Below, piece by piece: positions 8,976-16,448 of a stretch of DNA of 64,000 nucleotides. The translations under genes were made by a program, and so were the position numbers. The notes below the pieces were generated by a model. It had not been told where the DNA came from. It searched no databases and worked only from the letters and a program-made list of their open reading frames with translations. How positions within the stretch are numbered: the first letter of the stretch is position 1; each line of letters begins with the position of its first letter. This DNA is from Microbacterium sp. AK031 (GTDB lineage Bacteria > Actinomycetota > Actinomycetes > Actinomycetales > Microbacteriaceae). The stretch is from NCBI RefSeq assembly GCF_024807145.1, contig NZ_JANUCA010000001.1, positions 868,001 through 932,000 on the forward strand, in the 5' to 3' direction.

Positions 8976-10963
8976 GCCAGATCCTCCACTGTGTGGACGA
9001 GGGCATGGGTGTCGATCGCCGCGCGGATGCGGGCGACGGCGTCCGCGATCGCGACGCCGTTCTCCTGCGTCCCGTCTCGGAAGCGGAACGAGACGGTGCC
9101 GGCATCCCGGTCCTTCTCCCCTGCAATGAGGATGAGCGGCACCTTGCCCGTGGTGTGGGTGCGGATCTTCTTCTGCATCCGGTCATCCGACACATCGAGG
9201 TCGGCGCGCACACCGCTGTCACGCAGCGTCGTGATGACCTCTCCGAGGTAATCGGCGAAGTCTTCGGCCACTGGGATCCCCACGACCTGCACCGGCGAGA
9301 GCCACACCGGGAAATCACCGGCGTAGTGCTCGAGCAGAATCGCGAAGAACCGCTCGATCGAACCGAACAGCGCACGGTGGATCATGATCGGCCGCTTCTT
9401 CTGGCCGTCCTTGTCCATGAACTCGAGGTCGAATCGCTCGGGCAGATTCGGGTCGACCTGCACGGTCGAGAGCTGCCAGGTGCGCCCGATCGCGTCGCGC
9501 GTCTTCAGGTCGATCTTGGGGCCGTAGAAGGCGGCCTCGCCCGGTACCTCGGTGAGCTTGAGTCCTGAGGCCACGGCAACTCGCCGCAGCGCATCGGTCG
9601 AGGACTCCCAGAACTCCTCCGAGCCGATCCACTTGGACTTCTCGTCGTCCTTCATCGACAGCTCGAGCTCGAACTCGGTGAGCCCGAAGTCGCGGAGCAT
9701 CGACAGGATGAACTCGAGGACCTTCGAGACCTCTTCTTCCAACTGGTCGGGGGTGACGAAGAGGTGCGAATCGTCCTGTGTGAAGCCCCGCACGCGGGTG
9801 AGGCCGTGCAGGGCTCCGGAGAGCTCGTTGCGGTACACGGTGCCGTTCTCGGCGAACCGTAGGGGCAGGTCCCGGTAGCTGCGCGCACGCTCCTTGTAGA
9901 TCAGGATGTGCATCGGGCAGTTCATGGGCTTCAGGTAGTAGTCCTGGCCCTGCTTGGTAATCTCGCCGTTCTCGTCGCGCTCCTCATCCATCACGATCGG
10001 AGGGAACATGCCCTCCTTGTAGGTGACGAGGTGGTTCGAGGTGAGGAAGAGATCTTCCTTCGAGATGTGCGGCGTGTAGACGTAGGTGTAGCCGCCCTCG
10101 ATGTGGCGCTTGCGCGCGTGCTGCTCCATCTCGCCGCGGATCATGCCACCGCGGGGGTGCCAGACCGACAGGCCGGAACCGATCTCCTCGGGGAACGAGA
10201 AGAGGTCGAGCTCCTTGCCGAGGCGGCGGTGATCGCGCTTGGCTGCCTCTTCGAGACGGTGCTGGTAGGCGCGCAGCTCGTCCTTGGTCGGCCATGCGGT
10301 GCCGTAGATGCGCTGCAGCTGCGGATTCTTCTCACTGCCACGCCAGTAGGCTGCGGCGATGCGGGTGAGATCCCAGCCGTTGCCGATCATGCGGGTGCTG
10401 GGCAGGTGAGGGCCGCGGCAAAGGTCCTTCCAGACGACCTCGCCGTCCTTCGTGGTGTTGTCGTAGATCGTCAGCTCGCCGGCGCCGACCTCGACGGATG
10501 CGCCTTCGGCGGCTTCCTTGCTGCCGCCCTTGAGGCCGATGAGCTCGAGCTTGAACGGCTCGTTCGCGAGCTCGACCCGTGCCTCGTCATCCGTCACCAC
10601 ACGACGGACGAAGCGCTGTCCCTCGCGGACGATGCGCTGCATCTCCTTCGAGATCGCCTTGATGTCCTCGGGGGTGAAGGGCGTCTCGACGCCGAAGTCG
10701 TAATAGAAGCCGTCGGTGATCGGCGGGCCGATACCGAGGGTCGCCTGCGGGTTGATGCGCTGCACCGCCTGAGCGAGCACATGCGCCGTCGAATGCCGCA
10801 GAATCGCGAGCCCGTCTTCGCTGTCGATCGTGACGGGCTCGACCTCGTCGGTCGTCGTCACCGTGGTCGCGAGATCCTTCAGCTCGCCGTTGACGCGCAT
10901 CGCGACGACGGATCGGTCAGAGAACAAGGCGAAGCCGTCTGTCGGCTGGGCGTTTTCAGGCAC
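8972..10963 (-). CDS. thrS: threonine--tRNA ligase
   Basis: Class II aminoacyl-tRNA synthetase, about 663 aa. N-terminal TGS-like segment, then the editing domain with [10 protein letters not shown] (near residue 62) and CRGPHLPST. The catalytic core has motif 2 region [18 protein letters not shown] and the zinc Cys in [11 protein letters not shown], motif 3 near [13 protein letters not shown], and a C-terminal anticodon-binding domain. Start GTG 10963 has GGAG seven bases upstream; the frame is open further but the extension is Arg-rich and includes the hairpin-adjacent leader. Heads a thrS–HIT transcription unit (GTGA overlap). Confidence 0.97.
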   Translation of the reverse strand: MPENAQPTDGFALFSDRSVVAMRVNGELKDLATTVTTTDEVEPVTIDSEDGLAILRHSTAHVLAQAVQRINPQATLGIGPPITDGFYYDFGVETPFTPEDIKAISKEMQRIVREGQRFVRRVVTDDEARVELANEPFKLELIGLKGGSKEAAEGASVEVGAGELTIYDNTTKDGEVVWKDLCRGPHLPSTRMIGNGWDLTRIAAAYWRGSEKNPQLQRIYGTAWPTKDELRAYQHRLEEAAKRDHRRLGKELDLFSFPEEIGSGLSVWHPRGGMIRGEMEQHARKRHIEGGYTYVYTPHISKEDLFLTSNHLVTYKEGMFPPIVMDEERDENGEITKQGQDYYLKPMNCPMHILIYKERARSYRDLPLRFAENGTVYRNELSGALHGLTRVRGFTQDDSHLFVTPDQLEEEVSKVLEFILSMLRDFGLTEFELELSMKDDEKSKWIGSEEFWESSTDALRRVAVASGLKLTEVPGEAAFYGPKIDLKTRDAIGRTWQLSTVQVDPNLPERFDLEFMDKDGQKKRPIMIHRALFGSIERFFAILLEHYAGDFPVWLSPVQVVGIPVAEDFADYLGEVITTLRDSGVRADLDVSDDRMQKKIRTHTTGKVPLILIAGEKDRDAGTVSFRFRDGTQENGVAIADAVARIRAAIDTHALVHTVEDLA

Positions 10964-11052
10964 TGAATCACTCCATTTGGGTCGCCTCCAGGCTACTCGC
11001 CTCGCGGCATCGTCTGCGCGCGTGGCGCCCGATGGGACTCGGCCGTGACCCG

Positions 11053-11093
11053 TCAAAGAAAAGTGCTCCCGTGGAGTGGAAGTCCACGGGAGC
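11053..11093 (-). terminator. perfect 11-bp hairpin with T-tract upstream of thrS
   Basis: Arms GCTCCCGTGGA (11065–11075) and TCCACGGGAGC (11083–11093) are perfectly complementary with a 7-base loop. Read on the minus strand the stem is followed by ACTTTTCTTTG, a U-rich tail, so it is an intrinsic terminator pointing toward thrS and ending about 90 nt before its start. The minus-strand tRNA operon already has its own terminator at 11205–11231, so this is either a second barrier or a thrS attenuator. Confidence 0.75.
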
Positions 11094-11204
11094 GGCGATC
11101 ACGTTCGTCTAGAAGGGACGACGCGTGAACTCATCAATTCTCTCACAGGGCGAGCGGTGCGGATGCCGCGCAGCGCACTCTTGGAGCGCACTCCCCGGGA
11201 AACG

Positions 11205-11231
11205 AGAAAACCCCCGGAAATCCGGGGGTTT
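11205..11231 (-). terminator. terminator of the tRNA Gly-Cys-Val operon
   Basis: Arms AAACCCCCGGA and TCCGGGGGTTT flank a tiny loop. On the minus strand the stem is followed by TTCTCGTTT. It lies 6 nt past the 3' end of tRNA-Val(GAC). Confidence 0.85.
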
Positions 11232-11236
11232 CAGTG

Positions 11237-11308
11237 TGCGCGATACTGGGATCGAACCAGTGACCTCTTCCGTGTCAGGGAAGCGCGCTACCGCTGCGCC
11301 AATCGCGC
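11237..11308 (-). tRNA. tRNA-Val (anticodon GAC)
   Basis: Minus-strand cloverleaf of 72 nt: acceptor GCGCGAT/ATCGCGC with A73, D-arm GCGC stems, anticodon stem CTTCC/GGAAG with loop CTGACAC (anticodon GAC), and T-arm with GGTTCGATCCC. No CCA is encoded. Last of three tRNAs on this strand, immediately followed by a terminator. Confidence 0.95.
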
Positions 11309-11336
11309 CTGTTCAGGCTATTAAGTTGAAGCGACG

Positions 11337-11407
11337 AGGTGGCGACGGGATTCGAACCCGTGTAAACGGCTTTGCAGGCCGGTGCCTAGCCGCTCGGCCA
11401 CGCCACC
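11337..11407 (-). tRNA. tRNA-Cys (anticodon GCA)
   Basis: Minus-strand cloverleaf of 71 nt: acceptor GGTGGCG/CGCCACC with U73, as expected for Cys, anticodon loop around CTGCAAA giving GCA, and T-loop GGTTCGAATCCC. No CCA is encoded. Middle gene of the Gly–Cys–Val cluster. Confidence 0.95.
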
Positions 11408-11461
11408 GTGTGGATTGACCCCACGTGCCGTGAGCCTCTCAGAAAGAGACTCCTGCACTCG

Positions 11462-11533
11462 AGCGGATGACGAGATTCGAACTCGCGACCCTCACCTTGG
11501 CAAGGTGATGCGCTACCACTGCGCTACATCCGC
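11462..11533 (-). tRNA. tRNA-Gly (anticodon GCC)
   Basis: Minus-strand cloverleaf of 72 nt: acceptor GCGGATG/CATCCGC with U73, anticodon loop TTGCCAA (GCC), and T-loop AGTTCGAATCTC. No CCA is encoded. First gene of the minus-strand tRNA cluster. Confidence 0.95.
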
Positions 11534-11564
11534 GTTGTGTTCCGGCTGACCGGGCACTTGTAAA

Positions 11565-11592
11565 ACATTAGCCGATCATTTCGTTCCCGCAA
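11565..11592 (-). promoter_or_regulatory. candidate promoter for the tRNA Gly-Cys-Val operon
   Basis: On the minus strand TTGCGG (11592–11587) is separated by 16 nt from TAATGT (11570–11565). Transcription would start about 25 nt before the 5' end of mature tRNA-Gly. The pattern suits a housekeeping sigma promoter; not proven. Confidence 0.45.
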
Positions 11593-11682
11593 AACCGAAA
11601 CCCGATCTCGCGCGTGTCACACGGTTTGGTCGTGAGCGTGCCGAACGTTCAGGTAATATCGTTTCTCGACCCCCTGGGTCAT

Positions 11683-11758
11683 GGGCGATTGGCGCAGTTG
11701 GTAGCGCGCTTCCTTCACACGGAAGAGGTCATCGGTTCGAGTCCGGTATCGCCCACCA
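11683..11758 (+). tRNA. tRNA-Val (anticodon CAC)
   Basis: Plus-strand cloverleaf: acceptor GGGCGAT/ATCGCCC, anticodon stem CTTCC/GGAAG with loop TTCACAC (anticodon CAC), T-loop GGTTCGAGTCC, A73 followed by an encoded CCA (to 11758). A TAATAT -10-like hexamer lies at 11654–11659. Divergent from the other three tRNAs and closely similar to tRNA-Val(GAC). Confidence 0.95.
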
Positions 11759-11786
11759 GAAACAACCGCAGTCGATGACGCGGGGT

Positions 11787-12086
11787 TCATCTCGGCATCT
11801 GGTCGAGGACGAGTTCTCCACGAGCGTTGAGGTGTTCCATCATCCGCTCGAGTCTCTTCGGATCGATCTGGGCCATCTTCGGGTCGTCGAACTCCATGAC
11901 GAGAGGGATGCTCGGGTGCATCCAGATGGTGAGGCGGCCGGCGGCACTCCTCTGATCTGGCAGCCACGTCATCATGAAGCTCTCATGGCGACGGAGCTTT
12001 GTGCCGATCACGACCTTCAGATGCGCCAAGGTTTCATCCGCGACGTTGATCGCGGGGCGAGAGCTGTTGTACTCGAGTGTTCCCAT
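11787..12086 (-). CDS. small conserved actinobacterial protein (DUF7882-like)
   Basis: 99-aa protein opening MGTLEYNSSRPAINVADETLAHLKVVIGTKLRR, with RLTIWMHPSIPLVMEFD in the middle. This pattern matches a small family common in Microbacteriaceae, sometimes mislabelled as ATP-dependent DNA ligase; no catalytic motif is visible and the function is unknown. ATG 12086 is the only sensible start; no strong ribosome site, but TATTCT about 8 nt upstream could be a -10 for a near-leaderless message. Convergent with tRNA-Val(CAC), and 50 nt from the next hypothetical. Confidence 0.7.
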   Translation of the reverse strand: MGTLEYNSSRPAINVADETLAHLKVVIGTKLRRHESFMMTWLPDQRSAAGRLTIWMHPSIPLVMEFDDPKMAQIDPKRLERMMEHLNARGELVLDQMPR

Positions 12087-12136
12087 GCATTGGAGAATAC
12101 TCGCCGTTGAGCGACGAAAGTTCCCGAGGTGGAGTT

Positions 12137-12415
12137 CTAGTAGTCGTACGTCTCGACGTACGGGAATCCTTGATCTCCATTGTCGCTCTGGTCGATTTCA
12201 ACGGTCGCTTCGGATAACACCACGCGAGTGTGGGGCGTCACCAACGTGCTGACCTTCTCGTTGCCGACGACCGTGAACTCGACGAATGCGCCCCCCGACC
12301 GCATGGCAGTTTCGAAGCTCCGTTTCAGTTCATCCAGGTCCTGGTCTTGGGCTAGCAGGTACGGAGCATCGTCGATCTTCGCGCTTGCCCGCACCATCGT
12401 CCGTACCGAAGTCAT
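12137..12415 (-). CDS. hypothetical protein
   Basis: About 92 aa, soluble, acidic C-terminus (QSDNGDQGFPYVETYDY). I do not recognise a family. The order of predicted strands and the segment GGAFVEFTVVGNEKVSTLVTP suggest a small beta-rich domain. ATG 12415 has AAGGTG upstream; GTG 12424 is an alternative. It is co-oriented with the DUF7882-like gene. Base composition is a little lower in GC than the surroundings, in keeping with an accessory region. Confidence 0.6.
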   Translation of the reverse strand: MTSVRTMVRASAKIDDAPYLLAQDQDLDELKRSFETAMRSGGAFVEFTVVGNEKVSTLVTPHTRVVLSEATVEIDQSDNGDQGFPYVETYDY

Positions 12416-12548
12416 GCCCTGCACCTTATGACCCTTGAGGCTCCTGGAGCATGGGGTTGCGCGAACAGCAAGCTGGCGCTACTCGCTACGACGCGTTCTC
12501 GCAGCGATGACCATGGTCGTCGCCGCATCGCGGACCTAAACTCGCCGC

Positions 12549-13106
12549 ATGGGCATCTTGACCTTCGGCCTCAACGTCACCCTCGACGGGTGCGTCGACC
12601 ATCAGGTGGGGATCGCCGATGACGAGACTCACGCCTTCTTCACCCGCCTCATGGACGAGGCCGGGGCGATGCTGTGGGGCCGCGTCACCTACGAGATGAT
12701 GGAGAGCTCCTGGCCGGCCGTCGCTCGCGGTGACGAGGACGCGCCGCCGGCGCTACGCGAGTGGGCCGTCAAGCTGGACGCCAAGCCGAAATACGTGGTG
12801 TCGTCCACCCGAACCGACTTCCCGTGGTCCAACAGCCACCAGATCGCCGGCGACCTGCGAATAGGCGTGCAGGAGCTCAAGGATGCGACCCCGGATGGCA
12901 TACTCCTCGGCAGTGGCCAGCTCGCGACCGAGCTGGACCGGTTGGAACTGATCGATGAGTACAAGTTCCTCGTCCACCCCAGGATTGCCGGACACGGCCC
13001 GACCCTCTATCAGAGCGGGCTGCCCAGCACACGCCGACTCGAGCTGGTCTCGGCGAAGCCACTCCACAACGGCGTGGTCACCATGCACTATCGACGCGTG
13101 CACTGA
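12549..13106 (+). CDS. dihydrofolate reductase family protein (RibD C-terminal domain)
   Basis: 185-aa stand-alone RibD_C/DHFR-fold protein. It has GILTFGLNVTLDGCVD at the N-terminus, MLWGRVTYEMMESSWP near residue 40, GILLGSGQLATELDRLELIDEYKFLVHP near 120, and GHGPTLYQSG. Such proteins are NADPH-dependent reductases of largely unknown substrate, distinct from true FolA. The message may be leaderless: TAAACT ends about 6 nt before ATG 12549 and there is no ribosome site. It has no operon partner; a convergent XRE-cupin regulator follows at 24 nt. Confidence 0.85.
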   Translation: MGILTFGLNVTLDGCVDHQVGIADDETHAFFTRLMDEAGAMLWGRVTYEMMESSWPAVARGDEDAPPALREWAVKLDAKPKYVVSSTRTDFPWSNSHQIAGDLRIGVQELKDATPDGILLGSGQLATELDRLELIDEYKFLVHPRIAGHGPTLYQSGLPSTRRLELVSAKPLHNGVVTMHYRRVH

Positions 13107-13130
13107 CACGGTGCAGGAACTGCACCTCAT

Positions 13131-13724
13131 TCATCGAGGTGGACCAGACGGTACGGTCGTGCGCGCCCGCAGATGGATGCGCTTGCCCTCTTTACTGAAG
13201 ATCGACAGCAGCTCCGTCTGATGGGCGCCGACACCCGACAGCCAGTGCGGGATGCGCGTGTCGAACTCAGCAGCTTCTCCGGGTCCGAGGATGACGTCCT
13301 GCTCGCCGATCACCAGCCGCAGTCGACCCGACAACACGTAGAGCCATTCCTGCCCGTCGTGCACCTTCGGCTCCGGCACCGCGCTGATGCCCGCCGGGTT
13401 CGCCGGAAACGTGACCTTGTAGGTCTGCACCGGACTCGATTCCGGCGATAGCGACTCGTACCAGGTGTCTCCCATGCGTTTCTTCGTGCGGGCCACACGC
13501 GGATCCGGCGCTTTGCGCGGAACGATGTCGTCGAGCTCCAGCCTCAGCGCCCTGGCGATCGGCACGACGAGCTCGAGGTTCGGCGCCCGTTTACCTGCCT
13601 CAAGCCGCGACAGCGTGCTCGATGAGATCCCGGTCGCCTCCGAAAGGTCAACGAGGGTCATGCTGCGCTTCTCGCGCCAGCTCTTGAGTCTCGGGCCGAT
13701 GAGTGCGACCGAGTCGTCGGGCAT
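13131..13724 (-). CDS. XRE-family transcriptional regulator with cupin sensor domain
   Basis: 197 aa. N-terminal helix-turn-helix (MTLVDLSEATGISSSTLSRLEAGKR region, about residues 25–55) and a C-terminal cupin barrel (KVHDGQEWLYVLSGRLRLVIGEQD, LGPGEAAEFDTRIPHW) that would bind a small ligand. Start ATG 13724 has AAGGAG seven bases upstream; an earlier in-frame ATG (13763) lacks one. Divergent by 67 nt from the flavoprotein/methyltransferase pair, which it probably regulates; the intergenic AT-rich segment at about 13745–13772 is the likely operator. Confidence 0.88.
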   Translation of the reverse strand: MPDDSVALIGPRLKSWREKRSMTLVDLSEATGISSSTLSRLEAGKRAPNLELVVPIARALRLELDDIVPRKAPDPRVARTKKRMGDTWYESLSPESSPVQTYKVTFPANPAGISAVPEPKVHDGQEWLYVLSGRLRLVIGEQDVILGPGEAAEFDTRIPHWLSGVGAHQTELLSIFSKEGKRIHLRARTTVPSGPPR

Positions 13725-13791
13725 CTGGGGTCTCCTTGCTATTTCGGCATGGATATTTGCCATAACGGTATCACTCGCGCACTCTGAGATC

Positions 13792-14820
13792 ATGACAAGT
13801 GACGACCGAGCAACGACAGCATCCGCATCCACACCCGACCCCACAGCACCCGCACCTCAGCTCGAGGCCGAGCGCTGGGATGTCGTGATCGTCGGCGGCG
13901 GGGCCGCAGGCCTGAGCGCCGCGCTCATCCTCTCCCGCGCCAGACGGCGCGTTCTCGTGCTCGATGCGCAGGCGCCTCGAAACCGGTTCGCCCCGCACAT
14001 GCACGGCGTGCTGAGCCGTGACGGCTACTCGCCCCTCGACCTCGTGGCCGATGGACGACGCGAGGTGCTGGCCGCAGACGGAGTCATCGCGACCGCACGC
14101 GTCGTCGAGGCTCGTGCAGTTGCGGACGGTTTCGAAGTCATCACTGACGCCGGTACCCGGATCCCGACACGTCGGCTCATCGTCGCAACGGGAACCCGCG
14201 ATGCGCTGCCCGACATCGACGGGCTCGCAGAGCACTGGGGCCGCGACGTCGTAGCATGCCCGTACTGCGACGGCTACGAAGCAGCTGGACGCAGGATCGG
14301 CGTACTGCTCGGGTCTGCCGCCGGCATCCACAAGGCACATATGCTGCGCTCATACTCCGGTGACATCACGGTGTTCACCGCGCTCGCGGACCCTATCCCC
14401 GAGACCGATCGTCGCATCCTCGAACAGCGGGGAATCCGTCTGGAGGACCAGAGCATCACACACGTCATGTCCGACGGTGATCGCCTTACCGGCCTCGCTC
14501 TCACAGACGGGACGGTCGTGCCCGTCGATGCCGTCTTCGCCGAACCACGACTGGTCCCGCTCGACGAACCACTGCAGCAGCTCGGCGCCGCACGCACCGA
14601 CACCCCGTTCGGCACTTGGCCGACGGTAGATGAGTTCGGTAGGACCAGCGTCGCCGGTGTCTGGGCCGTGGGCAACACCGCGAATCCGGCCGCACTGGTC
14701 CCGATCGCGATGGGATCGGGCGCGACCGCCGCTCTCGCGCTCAACGGAGAGTTCGTCGCCGAAGAGGTGGCAGCCGCCGCTGAAGCGGTGAACACCGAGC
14801 TGGAAGCGGAAATGCGATGA
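13792..14820 (+). CDS. FAD/NAD(P)-dependent oxidoreductase, thioredoxin reductase-like
   Basis: 342 aa. FAD-binding GGGAAGLSAALILSRARR near residue 35, a redox-active CPYC pair in VACPYCDGYEAAGR near 150, and GVWAVGNTANPAALVPIAMGSG near the C-terminus for the FAD ribityl site. The CxxC and length fit the low-Mr thioredoxin-reductase-like group, but the second Rossmann motif (IGVLLGSAAGIHKA) lacks the classic GGGxSA pattern, so a true thioredoxin reductase is not certain. ATG 13792 is chosen because the longer frame runs through the XRE gene. Overlaps the methyltransferase by 4 nt (ATGA). Confidence 0.85.
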   Translation: MTSDDRATTASASTPDPTAPAPQLEAERWDVVIVGGGAAGLSAALILSRARRRVLVLDAQAPRNRFAPHMHGVLSRDGYSPLDLVADGRREVLAADGVIATARVVEARAVADGFEVITDAGTRIPTRRLIVATGTRDALPDIDGLAEHWGRDVVACPYCDGYEAAGRRIGVLLGSAAGIHKAHMLRSYSGDITVFTALADPIPETDRRILEQRGIRLEDQSITHVMSDGDRLTGLALTDGTVVPVDAVFAEPRLVPLDEPLQQLGAARTDTPFGTWPTVDEFGRTSVAGVWAVGNTANPAALVPIAMGSGATAALALNGEFVAEEVAAAAEAVNTELEAEMR

Positions 14821-15473
14821 CAGACGGATCGGGTGGCGCCCGGGACGCGACTCAGTTCTGGGACGAGCGGTATGTGAGCCGGCGCACCGAGCACGGTCGA
14901 ATGTGGAGCGGGCGCGTCAATGCGACCGTGGAACAGCAGGTGGCGGAGTTGACGCCGGGCAGTGCAATCGAACTCGGATCAGGGGAAGGCGCAGATGCAC
15001 TGTGGCTCGCCGCCCGGGGCTGGACCGTCACCGCACTCGACATCTCGTCCGTGGCTCTGGCTGTCGGAGCAGCGGAAGCGGCGCGGGCAGGGCTCTCGGA
15101 TCGAATCGACTGGGTTCAGACCGACCTCACGACATGGCATCCGTCCACCGAGCACGACCTCGTGGTCTCCGCGTTCTTCCATTCCCCCTTCGATTTCCCG
15201 CGGGAAGCCATCCTTCGACGTGCGGTTGCTGCGGTCGCGACCGGAGGCAGGCTGCTCGTCGTCGGCCACGGCGGATTTCCGCCCACGTCCGAACATGCAC
15301 ACGACACTGAGACCCCGTCGTTCCCGTCCCCGGATGAGGTTCTGGCATCCCTCGACCTGCCCACCGGATGGGTGGTCGAGACGAACGCGCTGATCGAGAG
15401 AACAGCGAAGTGGCGTGGCGAGGAAGACATCGTCCTTATCGACACGGTGCTGCGCGTGCGCCGTGTCGGATAG
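14817..15473 (+). CDS. class I SAM-dependent methyltransferase
   Basis: 218 aa. SAM motif I AIELGSGEGADALWLAARGW near residue 45, post-I acidic residue in VTALDISSVAL, motif II region LVVSAFFHSPFDFP near 115. Start ATGA overlaps the flavoprotein stop, so they are co-translated. Substrate unknown; similar methyltransferases beside XRE-cupin regulators are thought to detoxify small molecules, but that is not shown here. Convergent with the SPW protein. Confidence 0.9.
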   Translation: MTDGSGGARDATQFWDERYVSRRTEHGRMWSGRVNATVEQQVAELTPGSAIELGSGEGADALWLAARGWTVTALDISSVALAVGAAEAARAGLSDRIDWVQTDLTTWHPSTEHDLVVSAFFHSPFDFPREAILRRAVAAVATGGRLLVVGHGGFPPTSEHAHDTETPSFPSPDEVLASLDLPTGWVVETNALIERTAKWRGEEDIVLIDTVLRVRRVG

Positions 15474-15515
15474 ACACGACGCACGCGCAAGCTTCCTCGC
15501 AGGTCGGAACGAGGG

Positions 15516-15896
15516 TCAGCGGTTGCGAGTTGCGGTGGGTCCGGTCTGGGGCTTCGAGAACAGCACCACGACGATCACCGTGACTCCGACCACAACGTGC
15601 GGAAGCCACACGTTGAGCGCTTCGCCCGCGAAGCCAAAGATCCAGGGCGACAGGGCAAGGAACAGGCTCGCCACGATGTCGAACACGAGATGGACGGGCA
15701 TCGGAATGAAACCGAAGGGACCCCACTCGTACTTCGTGAACAGGCTGTAGACGATGAGCCCGACGCCGAGCACGATCGGGATGACGACGGCAGGTCCTCC
15801 GACTCCAGCGAACCCGAACAGCCACGGCGCCGCGATGAGAGCGATGCCGACGAGGTAGTCGAGGACTCCGTGAACCTTGGTGGGAATGAAGCGCAT
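15516..15896 (-). CDS. SPW repeat membrane protein
   Basis: 126 aa, four hydrophobic helices arranged as two similar halves, each with an (A/S)PW(L/I)FGFAG motif (near residues 23 and 83). These are hallmarks of the small SPW-repeat family of inner-membrane proteins of unknown function. Start ATG 15896 has GGAGGAATC directly upstream. The short C-terminal tail is polar. Followed on the same strand, 92 nt upstream, by a small acidic protein gene that may share its promoter. Confidence 0.85.
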   Translation of the reverse strand: MRFIPTKVHGVLDYLVGIALIAAPWLFGFAGVGGPAVVIPIVLGVGLIVYSLFTKYEWGPFGFIPMPVHLVFDIVASLFLALSPWIFGFAGEALNVWLPHVVVGVTVIVVVLFSKPQTGPTATRNR

Positions 15897-15988
15897 GATT
15901 CCTCCTTGAGTATGGCCGCGAGATCGCGGCTGTCGAGAGGAGTTCGGCGCAGCGTGGAAATTGGATGGGATGCTCGGCGGAATGCGTC

Positions 15989-16192
15989 TCACACGGAGTC
16001 GGATCCCCCGTCCGCTTCCGGCATCCCCGGGCCCGGCCCAGGCCGCACTGCGGCCTCTTCGGCGATGTCCACCCGAGTCACCCCATCGTGCTCGGTCACG
16101 ACGCGTGGTGCCGCGTCCGCTTCGGTCGCATCTGGCGCCGCCGTCATCTGATCGTGGCGCTTCTCCTCGCGGCTCATGTCTTCATATTCCAT
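15989..16192 (-). CDS. small acidic hypothetical protein
   Basis: 67 aa from ATG 16192, chosen for the GAAGGGA site seven bases upstream (ATG 16207 is an alternative). The sequence is polar and probably disordered, with TAAPDATEADAAPRVVTEHDG followed by VTRVDIAEE and a Pro/Gly-rich tail. I recall similar short proteins in Microbacterium that carry misleading database names; no function can be assigned. Codon use fits the genome and the frame is closed neatly, so I regard it as real with moderate confidence. Confidence 0.5.
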   Translation of the reverse strand: MEYEDMSREEKRHDQMTAAPDATEADAAPRVVTEHDGVTRVDIAEEAAVRPGPGPGMPEADGGSDSV

Positions 16193-16448
16193 GTGGTGTC
16201 CCTTCATCGGATCGCCAAATCTACCGAGGTGCGGATCCGCTGGTGAGGGGCTTGATGTTTGACACCGAGATCATTAAAGGAAGACCGCCCGAACCGGTTC
16301 ACGCCTGATGCGCAGACTTCACTGCTACGGTGAGCGGAGTCGGCATCTTGCCGGCGTCAGGGAAGACTTCTTGTCGACCAACGGGCCATCACGAGCCATT
16401 TCGTTTTCCGTCGCCTCCTCTGGACCATCTCGAGGAGACCCGATTTCC

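Noticed and set aside
10964..11204. T-box riboswitch in front of thrS
   Set aside because: No conserved T-box antiterminator sequence or specifier stem can be seen; only a simple hairpin.
12549..13106. True dihydrofolate reductase FolA
   Set aside because: The sequence fits the RibD C-terminal group, lacks the FolA active-site pattern, and has no thyA neighbour.
16193..16448. A gene in the gap before the DUF1611 gene
   Set aside because: The open frame there is low complexity and continuous with the DUF1611 frame; no ribosome site or domain. I also see no convincing promoter pair.
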